Below are positions 1-11,757 of a stretch of 64,000 nt of DNA, in pieces. This DNA is from Syncephalis fuscata (taxonomy: Eukaryota; Zoopagomycota; Zoopagomycetes; Zoopagales; Piptocephalidaceae), in contig JAHLTZ010000058.1 in the NCBI GenBank assembly GCA_025786725.1, forward strand, positions 18,985 through 82,984. The letters are read 5' to 3'. The translations under genes were made by a program, and so were the position numbers. Position 1 is the first letter of the stretch. The number at the start of each line of letters is the position of its first letter. Below the pieces are notes generated by a model that saw only the letters and a program-made list of their open reading frames with translations, was not told the DNA's origin and made no database searches.

Positions 1-1558
1 TTATTATTATTGATACTGCAGTAAACATTATGCAAATTGCACGTTTAATAGTGCTGATTTGTCAGATTAATTATGGCTTTTTTTCACTGTTTCTCAATAT
101 TATTTTAATAAATTTATATATATTACGCTGTCATGGGTTGCTATTGCAGCATTCTGTGGATTTGGTAAGTTAATATAAAGCTAAATAATCTAATTTATAC
201 TAAAACATATTCAATAGTAATATGGTTTGGGATCATATGCTACAAACTTAGAAAGCATCCAAATGGCCGCCATAAATTCATAAAGGTAGATTATTTGATA
301 AAGTTGGTGCGTTAATCATAATACTTATATATTGAATTAAATGACATGCCTTACTGTATTGGCGCTTTTCACGTATATTACAAATACGATTAAGTGCCAA
401 TTATTGACGTAAATAATTAATTGGCCTATATTTTTAAATGTAGATAGCAAATAGTAGTTGTCTTTACTTTATTTAGTCATCAGTATCTCTGCATTTAGTA
501 CAAATGGAATGCAGCCAATTCATTTACCAATACTGCGCAACGATATTTTCTATAGTTTCATAATTTCAAATATTGTTAATGCTGTGCAACAATAGTTTAG
601 TCGATAATACTGTTACTGGTGTTACAAAAATTTAGCATTGGAATCTAGCGAACACCAGCATTTTTTGCTTTATTTGTATTACGCACACTGAAACTTGGTG
701 TTCTATTACCCACTTCAGTTGATAACATTAGCGCATTATGGCAAACTTAATATTAGTCACTTTTAATAGGATGTATGTTACAATATTTGATTTATATACT
801 TGTACAATAATAGTTTTATATCCAAACAACTGTCTATGTACTAGAAGCTAGCTAAACAGTCATGTCGCGATAGAAAAACTTGAATAATTTATTTAAATAA
901 GTTAGTTGTTTATTTCTATAGTTATACAGTTTACTCATTAGTCTGTATTACAATCAAACAGAAAGAATAAATTAATTTGGTCGCACATACAATCTTGAAA
1001 CAAACCACGTTCTAAACAATAATTGTATTTGGATTAAAATAACAGCTATGGTCGTGAATAAAAACTATTTCATATTCATTAAGACTAGCAGTCTCTATCA
1101 TTAACTTAGTGCAGTGTTACTTATGCAAATAGTAATGGCGTAAACATCAAAGTGCTAATAGTAATATGGTATTGATATTATTAGCAAATGAATTAGCGTA
1201 GTGAAATAATAATGACCATACAGTTAGCTTATTTAAGTTAAATGCTTGTGTTGCTTATTATTATTAGGATTGTACTATCAATGCCCAATGTTTGGGACTT
1301 AACTAATAGCAGTATTTTTATTGGTATATTACTATCCATACCATATTTAATCCAGCTATTGTTACATTTGTGTAAGATAAAGACACAGTGAGTGGTATTA
1401 ATTGTGTATTTTAGCAATATATAAACCAATAATTATGCCATTAAGCTAAATAGCAATATTTTTATTTAATAAGCTTATTTGATTCTCTGTTACGTATTGC
1501 CAACAATTTAAACCGCAACAAATTACGTCAAATTTCTGTGAAAATAACATCAGAAATC
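1..1558. other. AT-rich non-coding left edge
   Basis: No coding region with splice structure or recognisable protein is visible on either strand. The stretch is AT-rich with short TA-rich runs. It should hold the promoter of the LPMO gene that begins at 1559. Confidence 0.5.
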
Positions 1559-2116
1559 ATGATAGCTTGGGCCAGTATTATTTTTGTTGCTATTCTCGGT
1601 CTTGGTACAATTGAAAGTGCACTGGCCCACATGAGCCTAGCGACACCAATTCCGCGTGGCAGCCTCAAAAACACCGGATATCCAGTAGACTACAATCTTC
1701 AAGCTCCACTTAATAATGTGGCATTTCCTGGTGATTTTCCCTGCCGTCACAGACAACGAGGTCCAATTACGGCAATCTACAACGCTGGCCAGTCCATTTA
1801 TGTTGATTTTGATATAAACAATCCACATAAAGGTGGTCATTGCCAATTTGGTCTTTCATACGACAACGAAAATTTTGTGGTGCTAAGGACGATGTTCCGC
1901 AATTGCTTTGATGTATTCAACTACAACATTCCGATTCCTGCAGGTGCCAGGGGTGGCAATGCCGTATTCAGCTGGAGCTGGATCAATGCTGATGGAAATC
2001 GCGAATTTTACATGAACTGTGCCGATATTCATATCAATGGGCCGTTGGACGGCAGCGTAACTGGCCAGAGAGTAATGGTTGCCAACATGCCAAACACGCC
2101 ATTCATTGACCAATAA
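1559..2116 (+). CDS. Secreted AA11-like lytic polysaccharide monooxygenase, early stop
   Basis: Copper-dependent oxygenase expected to cleave chitin-like polysaccharide outside the cell. The start is the ATG at 1559; an upstream in-frame GTG at 1538 is not a plausible fungal start. Residues 1-23 are a signal peptide ending ALA, so the mature protein begins with His24, the N-terminal half of the copper histidine brace. The second brace His is His90 in NPHKGGHC. A DFPC cysteine and the block WSWINADGNREFYMNC, typical of AA11 enzymes, follow. TAA at 2114-2116 ends the frame after PFIDQ, yet the same frame continues open to TAA at 2225-2227 and includes a further cysteine (KQCPV). That continuation looks coding, so this is a nonsense allele, a readthrough product or a base error. 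AA11 assignment is by motif only. Confidence 0.75.
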   Translation: MIAWASIIFVAILGLGTIESALAHMSLATPIPRGSLKNTGYPVDYNLQAPLNNVAFPGDFPCRHRQRGPITAIYNAGQSIYVDFDINNPHKGGHCQFGLSYDNENFVVLRTMFRNCFDVFNYNIPIPAGARGGNAVFSWSWINADGNREFYMNCADIHINGPLDGSVTGQRVMVANMPNTPFIDQ

Positions 2117-2450
2117 ATCTATGGAAAGGGCACTGATGGTTATGAATATTATAAGCAGTGTCCGGTCATTACTATCCCTTCGAACGCTCAACCGCGTGCT
2201 AATGGTCGTGTTAATGATCGTTATTAATAAATCTCATTTTGTTATTTACGATTAATGTGATTTTTAAACATACAATATTGCTGATTCAACTATGATGTTT
2301 TCAATTGATACATTTCCATTCTTGTAATTTTTATTAAACTGTGTCCATAATATTAATCACTAATTTCACTTTACTAGTTTACTTTAATAACGACTAGGAA
2401 ACATCATACCAATATATTTGCTTTATTCTAAAACCTTAAATTCAAAAAGC

Positions 2451-4294
2451 CTATTCTTGAGCCAAATCTAAAGGTAAATTCCATTCTGTAAAACACTGAC
2501 GTCGAACCTCCTCTTGATTGGTGCATGGTGGCAATTGACTAAAATATGGCCAGTATTAACCTTCAACTAGCACTCGCATGCTATTATTACTTACGGATTT
2601 TTGATATAACGCAGTATTTGTTTTAATGCAGTTGTCTGACGGCAAGCAAGTCTATAGAATGATGAAGCATTAATAAAATAGCATACATGTCAGTCAACCT
2701 GCCTTTGATTGCAATCTTTTAACCAGTTAATAAAAGCACCATCATTCTTTACCACACTCGTGTTTAGTATACTCTGCAGTTTCACTGTTGAATTTGGATC
2801 TTTAGAAATATCCTCAAGCATACGGTTATTTGAGTAAGTTTCTCTATAATTGTGGAGCTCGTTGTTGAAAATTGATGCCTATAACATATCTAGCACTTTT
2901 ATTAGCTGATTAGTCATGACAGAACAAATAGCTTACCGTTCTGCGTTGGCTGGTCGGCTACAAACAGGTTTAACAATGTGAATTTTTTCAAACGACTGGT
3001 AAAGTACATATAATAATTCAACCGTGCATGGATGATGCAAATCAAAGAACTTGCAAACAAACGTGCCACCAACGCGTAACACTCGAAGCATGACGTTAAT
3101 TTCATTTAAAATCAAATGCAATGATAACGTCTCTTGTTCTTGCTCTTTTCCAGTGACATCAAATGCCTATTAAGTATCACAGAAAAACTGTTTGTTAATA
3201 GCACTTCATTATTTGCCGTAAAACAACTTACACCATCAGCCACTACTATATCCACGCCTTGTTGATTTGTCTCGTTGAATACCACATTGGCAAAATGATC
3301 AGATATCTGCTGATTGCACAAATCACCTAGTGTAAATAAAGTTAGTACACAATAATTATAAGTACATCTGCATATATAACAATTACCAGTATCATTAGGA
3401 CTTTTGCCATAAATAATAGTAAGATTCTGACGTGCAAGTGCATCGGCATGAAATTGATCCAAGTTAAAGTCTTTCTCTTCTCCGGCTCCTGATGCTGCAC
3501 TCAGCGTAATCGCCCATCCCTTTGCCTCCTCTCCCCAGGTATGACGACGCCATAACATATATTCTACCAATAATTAATGATTTGTGTTCTTTGTTAAATG
3601 TTTTGTTTATAAATACCGGAAAATCCACCTGGACCACCTCCCAAGTCAGCAAATGTCAATATCTATTCCATCAATAATATTAAAAGTTTAGTTTGTAGCT
3701 GTGTAATTTTAACAACTAATCACCACTTACTTTATTTTTGGATGACGTGGCTATTAGTGAAAACATCGTATCAATGTTGGCCAGTTTCACGGCACCTCGA
3801 TTCATGAAAATACTTCTTCCAAGACTTTCATGAGGATTCGATCGGCTACGCGCCGTACTTAGCTTCTCATAGTCCACAAACGATAACATGGACTATATGT
3901 GCATTAATATGTCAGTTTTGTTAGATTATTTAATCAACTAAACTTACTTTTAAATCATTGACTTCTGATGAATCGTCTCCAGTATAAATATTGTATAAAT
4001 CAGCCGGTGTCTCATTCTATATCAATTTATCAATTAAAATTACACAAATACAACTAGCTTACCATTTCTGATAATTGGGCATTAAAGGATTCTGATGAAA
4101 GTATATTTTCACTGGAGGATGACAGAGTAAATACAATAGATTCATTTGTTGCTGGAGTAGTATTGGTGTTGCTGTATCCGATTGGCCTGTTGCTTCGCTA
4201 GGCTAATTTGATATTGCTCTTCGGCAACCTGGGCTTCGTGACGGTATTGTCTATCATGGATATGGATACCTGGTGGAGGAACAGGCGAATACAT
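2451..4294 (-). CDS. CMTR1-type cap-specific mRNA 2'-O-methyltransferase (FtsJ fold)
   Basis: Predicted to transfer a methyl group from SAM to the ribose 2'-O of the first transcribed nucleotide of capped mRNA in the nucleus. About ten exons are visible: 4063-4294, 3948-4016, 3731-3892, 3617-3662, 3387-3563, 3232-3326, 2937-3166, 2703-2889, 2595-2651 and 2451-2538. The SAM motif FADLGGGPGGFSE is split by the intron at 3564-3616 and is followed by YMLWRRHTWGEEAKGW, a CMTR1 signature. Later come VDIVVADG and GGTFVCKFFDLHHP, the catalytic Asp/Lys region, and SRPANAER. The donor at 2697-2702 is GC, not GT. The frame breaks once near 2880 and once near 4180, so the N-terminus and one junction are uncertain. 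No capping guanylyltransferase domain is present. Confidence 0.8.
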
Positions 4295-4394
4295 AGTGTA
4301 TTTTTGTATTCAATATCGTCGTCTATATACAACAATAAACAGCTTGTTTAATTCGTCAAATATAACATTCCAGTATTCCAAGTTTACCTGTATA

Positions 4395-4486
4395 TGGATT
4401 CATACTGGTATTCAATTGTTATTGTATTTATGATTACGCAAATACAAGAGGTAGTGGTAGTAGTGGTAGTAGTGGTAGTAGTAGTG
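4395..4486. repeat. GTA/GTG trinucleotide microsatellite
   Basis: An imperfect run of GTAGTG triplets covers about 4449-4485. It yields a poly-valine reading frame that is not a gene. It sits between the divergent cap methyltransferase and the zinc/OB-fold gene. Confidence 0.8.
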
Positions 4487-4639
4487 ACGCGACAGATATG
4501 TCAAAGCTGCAATTTTATTTTATCTAGTTATAATACTAAATATGTGCTACTTATTCAAGTAATAATAATACGCCACATTATTTAGTATTTTTTTATTAAA
4601 AGCTCTTTCTTTAATTTGTATAATGCAAAGTCGGCGTGA

Positions 4640-5558
4640 TTCTCGACAACTTTTAGCTTTTGGAATCTATATACCATCTCAACAATTCTTTATTCTGCAT
4701 GTCCAAAATGTTACTCTAGTCTAAAAGCCGCCAAACAAATAGCGTCTTTGAATAATCGCGGCGAAGAGGCGTATATTTGTTGTAAATGCAAGTGCACTAT
4801 CAGTGCATCGTCAATAGAATATCGAGGTCTGCTTCGGGTTATAGTAAGCATTGAACAGCAGTTATATCTAGGTAAATAGGCAAATGTGCTACTATTTATA
4901 AATAGCAAGTGATTAACAGTATGATATACTACTTAGTGGCCGTATTTAATCACTGGTCAGAAGAGTTAATTGACATGGAAACATCATTATTGGCTAAAAC
5001 ATTAACAGATCCTGCATCAAAAGCCAAAATACCATTAAATATATCATCGATGCAGCTCAACAACTGCGCCATCGTTTACAACAAGCAATTGTTGGCAAAT
5101 GGCTTATATTTAGTGCTAATATACCACGTCAATTTGTTCCAACAAATGAACTGACTGCTGATAACTGCACTTTTCTTCGTTTATCCTTGCATAGTATACC
5201 TACTAGCGGCTATCCTTTTCGTCCTTTGAATCAATTACCAATGGTAAAACTACCGTCATTCAAGTGGGTTGCCGCGTCAACCAAACAGCTATCAAAGAAA
5301 TCAGCAAAACAGAAGAATTTGACACTAAATAAGCCACCATTGCCGTTTTGTATAGCACTTTCTGCAGATCATTTACAACGACAAAACACCAAACGATACA
5401 CGAGTGTCAATGCGTCTATTTTATCCTATATGACTGCACTACCTACACGGCCTTATGCAAAACAAGAGACAACCGCAGAAGATATCGCCCAAGTGACTGA
5501 AATGGTAGATTATCTAAGTCTTTTAAATCCTGACGATACATTTTGGAAAGAGTATTAG
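4640..5558 (+). CDS. Zinc-ribbon plus OB-fold-like protein (RPA1-C-like), broken frame
   Basis: The family is not firmly recognised. One frame carries ACPKCYSSL and, about 35 residues later, YICCKCKC followed by EYRGLLRVIV. This CxxC...CxxC pattern inside a beta-rich segment resembles the zinc-containing OB fold at the C-terminus of RPA1, MEIOB or DDIAS-type ssDNA-binding proteins. An intron (donor ~4871, acceptor TACTTAG at ~4937) joins this to VAVFNHWSEELIDME. The frame must then change near 5040 to reach IIDAAQQLRHRLQQAIVGKWLIF, and it runs on to TAG at 5556-5558. The first exon is unclear because TGA closes this frame at ~4639. The frame change may be an unrecognised intron or a base error. 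It is divergent from the cap methyltransferase, with ~350 bp between them. Confidence 0.35.
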
Positions 5559-5785
5559 CTTACAAATTGCAAAATCATTTATTTGTAATCTGTTTTATTA
5601 TATGGCAATGTAAATAATGTAAAAGATTAAAATGTTTTATCAATAAATTAAATCCAATGATATTTGCTTGTACATAATAGACATCGACACTAATGACATT
5701 AATAATAATAATCAATTAAATCATCGTAATTAAATGATTGTGTATTTAAAGGATAAACAAGATAGTAGTAATACAAAAGGCCAGA

Positions 5786-8700
5786 TTACAATTCAGCGGC
5801 CTGTAATTGTTCCATTTTACTCAGTTCCTGAGGTGATAGCTTTAATAGCATGCCCAGAACAGGTATCAATTGTTGCTATATAACATTGTTAGTATAGTCT
5901 ATTATTCAATGTATTCAACTTACTCTTTGTCCACGAAACTCAACGAACTTTAACACAACATGTCTTAAATATTCAAGATTGACCGCTTCACCTAAATGTT
6001 GATCCATAGAGCCACGTGGTTCTGATGGTGAACGTACTTTCATCGGACTGGTGGGTAGACTAGGTACAGGTGATGGTGTTCCTCGTTGGCCGAGTAATGA
6101 TGGTTCTGTTGGATGTTGCTGCTCAATACGTCGTTGCATTCGACGTATTTCATCCTTTAATGTCTATCAATAAGTGTAAATAATGATTAATTTTACAAAT
6201 ACCATTATTATTATGGTTTATTACTTACTTTGTTAAGCGTTCGTAAGTGACTTTCACGTAAAACACCAGCTTCCAATTGATCGTCCAATTGTGTCTTTTC
6301 CTCTTCTAAAGTAGCTATGCGATTCCGCTCTTGGGTTAACTGTGTAGACATATCTTCTTGTTGCTGTTTGAGCTGTGCTACATGTTCAGTGATTGTCGTC
6401 AATTTGTCTAATGTCGTTGTATGTTCAGATTGTATACGCGACAGCTCTTCCTTTGAACTAGCCAAGGCAGTAGCAATTTCATCGCGTTCCTTAACTGCTG
6501 CTTGCAACTGTCGTTCCATTGTTTGGCGCAATACTTCATTTTCTGCACGAATACCATCCATTTCCTTGGCCAGTGCTACTGTACGGTCTTCACGTCGTTT
6601 TAACTCCCGTTCTAGACGTGTCTCCGTTGATCGATAGTCTGTTTCGAGTTCGGCCAAGTTTGCTTTAATACCATCACATTCGTTCGATTTTTGACTAAAT
6701 AGCTGTCGCGATGTATTAAGCTCCTCTTCTAATACCTCTACACGCTTCAGTTGTTGTTTCTGCTGCTGTTCTGCCGTGTCAAATCTTGATTGAAGCTGCT
6801 TCAATGCTGTTTGTAACGATTCACATTCAGCTTGCTTCATTTGTAATGCATCGGCTGATTGCGTTTCCTTTTCCTCCAGCTTCTTATAAGCTTCCATTAA
6901 TTCATCAGCGCTGGCTTTTAACTTTGTAAATTCTTCCGAATCTGTCTTGGACTGTGCAGCCGCACATTCAGTTTCTTTTTCTAAGCGTTTAATAGTAGCC
7001 GATCGATCTTCAATCGTTTGAGCGTGCTCGTCTCGTTCTTGCTGTAACTTTTCAATCTGACGACGACATCCCTTAAGTGATTCGACTAGCTTGTTAATCT
7101 TATCGTCTTGCATGGTTGCTGCTTCTTTGAGATTGGTTATTTCAGTGTCACGCTCCTTTGCAAGTGTACCACCAGTCTTTATTTCTGTTTCCAGCTCTAA
7201 AATACGTTTCTGTCTCACTTTAATATCCTTATGGGCATTATCCAGCGAGATGTTTGTATCTTCAGCTCTTTTACGCAATTTTTCATGATCTTTAGTTATT
7301 TTCTCGTAAAGCTCACGTTGGTGCGTTGCTTCTTTCTTGGCTGTTTCCAGCTCTTGACATATGCTATCAGACTCTTTCTTCAATGTAGCAAGCTGCTCAT
7401 TTGCCTGTTCCAAGTCACTCTTTGCCTGTTCCATAGCTTCCTGTGCTTGCGCAAGTTCCACTGTTAGTTGTTCAACCTTTTCATTGTTAGAAGTAACCGC
7501 CTGCAGTTCTTCTTTATGTTTTAAAGCACGCTCATCCAATTCCCTTGTTAATTCATCAACGCGTGTTTGTACTTCATCACGTGCTGCCGCTACATCCTTC
7601 AACTGTGCTTCTAACTCAGTAACACGAGACGTAGCATTCTCGATTGCAGCTTTTTTATCTGTTTTCTGCGACTGTTGTTCTTGTCGTAAATCGGCTATAG
7701 TTTTTTCAGATACTTCTAATTTGCGTTTAATATCATTAAGTTCACGTCGCATCTTCTTGGCTGCTGCTTTGCCGCCTCCAGTAGCTCCAGTTGCATTACT
7801 GCTGTCATTTAAGTCTTTTTCCAATGCTTCTATAGATGCTTTTAAGACAGCTATCTCGGCAAGCTTATCCTTTTCCAGCTTTTCCATCTCAGCTTGTAAT
7901 CCATCTTTATCCGTTTTTGTACGATCAAGTTCATCAGTTAATTTGTCAATTTTAGTGGACAATGTTGCCGTCTCGTCAGTTTTAGTTGCTTCATCTAATG
8001 CAGTAGAAAGGGAACTACAGCGTTCTTTTAATTCAAGTAACTCTGCTTCTTTATCGTTAAGCTCTGTCACCTTTTGTTTCAAAGGTGCTACTAGTAATGC
8101 TTGAATTTGATCTTGAACTTGTAACGTTTGTTCCACTAATGTATCAATCAATTCTATGGTTGATAATGAATCTACATGGGAATTATCGGTATTAACTTCT
8201 TCTTTTCCTTTTTCTTCTTCTTCATCGACATTAGAACCAAGCTTTTGTATCGTTTGATATACTGTTACAAGTTGTTTTTGTACGGTATCTGTTTGTTCAA
8301 TGTTATGCTGCTTCACCACTTCAAATTGCTCAGTCAACTCTTTAAGCTGTTGTTTATACTGCTCAGTCTGCGTATTTAATTCCTCGCAGCGTGTATTAAC
8401 CTGTTCCAATTTATTGACCTGTTCTTTCCATTGTGTCGTTTCATTAGTCAATTCATCGTTGCATGTCTTTAATGAATTCATTTCATCCTCACGCTTTGAA
8501 ATGGACGCACGAGCTTCAGCAAGATCCTTTTCTAATGTCGCTAGTTATTCATAATTAATTACAATTGTTATTGTTGCTATTATTATTTATATACTGCTAC
8601 CTACTTTGTGTAGCAACAGAGCTTTTAATTTCTTTACTTGAGAGCGCAATTCAGTATTCTCCTTTTCTAATCGATTTAACTTCTCTGTTGTTGCCACACT

Positions 8701-10070
8701 AATTTCCTTTGATTTATTAGCTGATGATGCTTTAGTTTTTGGACTAGATGCTGTAGCAACTACACCGCCCAATGGAGCAATTTCGCCTAAATGTGATTGA
8801 AGATCACTGAGTGCTTTTCGAGCCGTCGGTGTATCTTCTAGTAGCTCATTTAGATCTGCACTTTGTTTTGATTGATCCTGCAAACAAGCATCAAGTTCTT
8901 TTAGTATCACTCCTAAAGAGCGTGGGCCTTGTAATGAGTCTATAGTATATAATTAGTAAGTTATAATAATCGATTATTGTTAAATAACGTATACCTTTTT
9001 CTGAATAAATAGAGGCATGTTCCGATAGTACTGATGCATCAGGCTCAGCTGACACTGCTACAAGTTGACGTTCAAGCTTTTCACGACGTGCTTCATTAGC
9101 CGCCCGTTCTGCATCCATTTGAGCTTGTAGTGTTTTTAACTCCATCTCCTTTCTGTACTCCATATTCATTAGATGCAATAATAATACAAATACTAGTACA
9201 ACTTTTACTTACGTTGTTCTAATTCTGATAATCTTTGAATTTCATTTCGGGCCATCTACTCATGATATGTGTTAATAAATTTAATTTAATGTATAAATAA
9301 ACATACATTACTACGTTCATTTAAACTACGTAAATGTTCTTCAAAAGCAGCAACATCGCCGATACCATCTAATGGTGTAACTTCGCGTAATACGTCTTCA
9401 ATGGCTTTCTTTTCTCGCAGTAATAATTTATACGCTTTAGCTATATCTGTTTCATTATGGTCAGAAATAATCTTAATTGTTAATAAATAACAAATTACTT
9501 CTTACCTGGAAAGCGTGCTTCATACTTTTGTAATTTTTCCAATTTTATTCTGACATCTCGTGGCAATTCAGAAATGCTGCCTATTGTACTAGACGGCGAT
9601 AAAGGATGGTCAAAAATACTGGGCGGCTTTTCTGCAGTCAGTGGATTTATTGATGCATTACTTTCTGTAGGCGAGTTCTCCTTTTCTGCATGTTCATTGT
9701 TGCTATCAGATGTAGGATTATTCGAGGTTGGTAGATCATATGGATGTTCTTTGATACTACTATTATCAAAAGGACTAGTTACGCTTAGTTGAGAGGCATT
9801 GTCGTCTTGAACGGCATCAGGTTCTGTATCGATTTGATAGTGGTCACTGTCGGCAATTGCCTCTACTTCATGTAATAATTGTTCCGCAGATGTTACCGAA
9901 GGTGCACGAGAACGCTGCTGCTGCTGCTGCTGCTGTTGTTGCTGTTGTTGAACACGAGTACGAGCCCGTGCTATTCCGTTGGCCATAGCATTGTTAGCTT
10001 GTTGTAGTCGTTCACTTTCTGCCAATTGTTTAACCGTCGTGTTAAGACGCTCTTTAAAGGAATTAAACAT
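5786..10070 (-). CDS. GRIP-domain golgin (Imh1/golgin-97/245-like coiled-coil tether)
   Basis: Expected to be a trans-Golgi vesicle tether recruited by an Arl1-type GTPase. The N-terminus MFNSFKERLNTTVKQLAESE leads to a polyglutamine run and an acidic Ser-rich linker, then KLEKLQKYEARFP joined through the intron at ~9480 to DIAKAYKLLLREKKAIEDVLREVTPL, a segment typical of fungal GRIP golgins. A heptad-rich coiled coil of about 850 residues follows, with one exon of ~2.3 kb (6230-8545). The C-terminus has NLEYLRHVVLKFVEF, with the conserved GRIP tyrosine, and continues after the last intron as LIPVLGMLLKLSPQEL. The start is the ATG at 10068-10070 and the stop is TAA at 5786-5788. At least six exons are visible. 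Antisense open frames over the coiled coil are shadows. Confidence 0.85.
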
Positions 10071-11757
10071 GACGAAAGCACACTAGCCCACCAAACCAGT
10101 AGACTGCACAGAGTTAATCGTCACTAAAACACGTCAACAATATCAAAAGAAACCAATAATAATAGAATAATCAAGAAGGCTTGGCAAGTAGTATAGGAGT
10201 AGTAATGATGGCGCCTGTCGTGGTAGTTAAGGAAAGATGAACACGGTAGAGTGGTGGTATTTGTAAACGGAACATTCTGTGTAATATATGTGTGATGTGT
10301 AACAAAACTCTATCCAACGGAATTACTGGTAATGTTCTATTACAATGGCTATCAAATTAGCTTTTCATTTGTTTATTCATGGCATTTTACACCATTTCAT
10401 GTCTTATTGACTAAAACAATTCATTAGAACGAAAGGCCTTCTATGCTTTAGCTTGTCGCTAAAAGAGAAAAAGATTTATTCATTTGTTATTCATTACATT
10501 TTGAGATAGAATAAATAAATAAATTAGTAAAGTTGCGTTCTACTGTAGTCGTATTGTTTTAGTATACAAAAAAGCTATCTACAGACTTACATCTATCTTG
10601 GATATCAAAAGCAATAAATTTTGAAGATAACCATAGTTTTTTGAAGTTACAATAACTTGGCTTTATTGATTTGCAGATTGATGTATCGCGTACTGCTGCT
10701 TTACACTCGCAGCTAATCATATTTAACTGGAACGGCATGGCGTATACGTTGTAGCTTCTTTACATTAGCTTTGATTAAACAATTGATGGCGTTGATAACT
10801 GAGTCTAATGTTTTACTATCAAAACTGCTATTGCACAGTAGGTAATGATTGATGACAGCAATTGATTGTTAAAAAGGCCTCTATCAAAAGCTAGTAGCAC
10901 AGCGTTAAAGGCAAACTGTTCGTTCTGATAGCGAAGTCGTAATGACAAATTAGATGCATGTATGAACCAATCAGCATATCTTTATGGCTTGAAAGTTACA
11001 ACTAGTTTACGTACAACAGTAAACACTTGTAAAGAACCACAGTCTCAATGCATTAAAATTGATGCTGAATCGATGTCATGCACTGCATGGAAAAGGAATA
11101 AACAGGCTTTATTTATTAATTTATTAGTAAAATTATAGTTGTCTGTAAAGTGAAAAACATACAATTTATTTCTTAAATTAAGCGATTCTACTTTTTTTTA
11201 CAAAAAGTATCGAGGCCTGTTTAACAATCTTATAATATTTTGTAACTAACTATGCGCTGTTTGAGCTAAATACAGATACTAGTGGTTAAGATTGTCAGCG
11301 AAGGCAACATCAAAAGTACAACGATACACCATCACTGTTTTGGCAGAAGCCAATAGGTTTTGTTTGCACCACATGCTTGAAGTTGTGTAACAATACTGTA
11401 AAGATTGTTGAGTGTATTTCTACCACATATGTACTAGATGATTGACATCATCGTGCTATTTGTGTAAATACTGAACAGGTTAAAGCTAAGGCTGAAAAAC
11501 AGCATGCTAAATTATGTCTTTATGTCAGTATGCAAGTGCTTTATTGGTTACACTGCATTTCAATGGTATAGCTCATAAAATGGATTATTTGGTTCCCCAG
11601 AATAAGCACAGACTTAAATAGCCCACAAAATACGCACAACTAACCAGTGATATCGTCATTACACTCTGTTTTTCGTCAAATACTCATTACTATCTACTTT
11701 ATATTACCAAGCTCTATTATTTATTCTTTTTGTTTGTTTTAGCAAATTAATAGCAAC
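10071..11757. other. Spacer with copy of the micro-exon locus 3' flank and a promoter-like region
   Basis: No open gene is seen. At about 10540-10700 the sequence resembles the 3' flanks of both micro-exon loci (near 13210-13370 and 16780-16960), sharing blocks such as TTACATCTA-CTTGGAT. This suggests the end of a third, lost copy. At 11610-11757 the sequence aligns with the 5' flank of the second locus (14240-14394), including a TTAAATAGCCCA element about 140 bp before the ATG. Confidence 0.45.

Noticed and set aside
150-175. Short exon-like segment between TTGCAG and GTAAGT at the left edge
   Set aside because: No coding sequence continues on either side; isolated splice-like matches are expected in AT-rich DNA.
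2114-2116. TAA recoded as an amino acid in this genome
   Set aside because: TAA is the natural terminator of several genes here (ATR, golgin, dehydrogenase), so a general code change is not supported.
4394-4585. 63-codon frame with poly-valine
   Set aside because: It is the translation of a GTA/GTG microsatellite.
7361-8104. 247-codon plus-strand frame, serine/cysteine rich
   Set aside because: Antisense shadow of the golgin coiled coil; no gene-like motifs and the minus strand is clearly coding.
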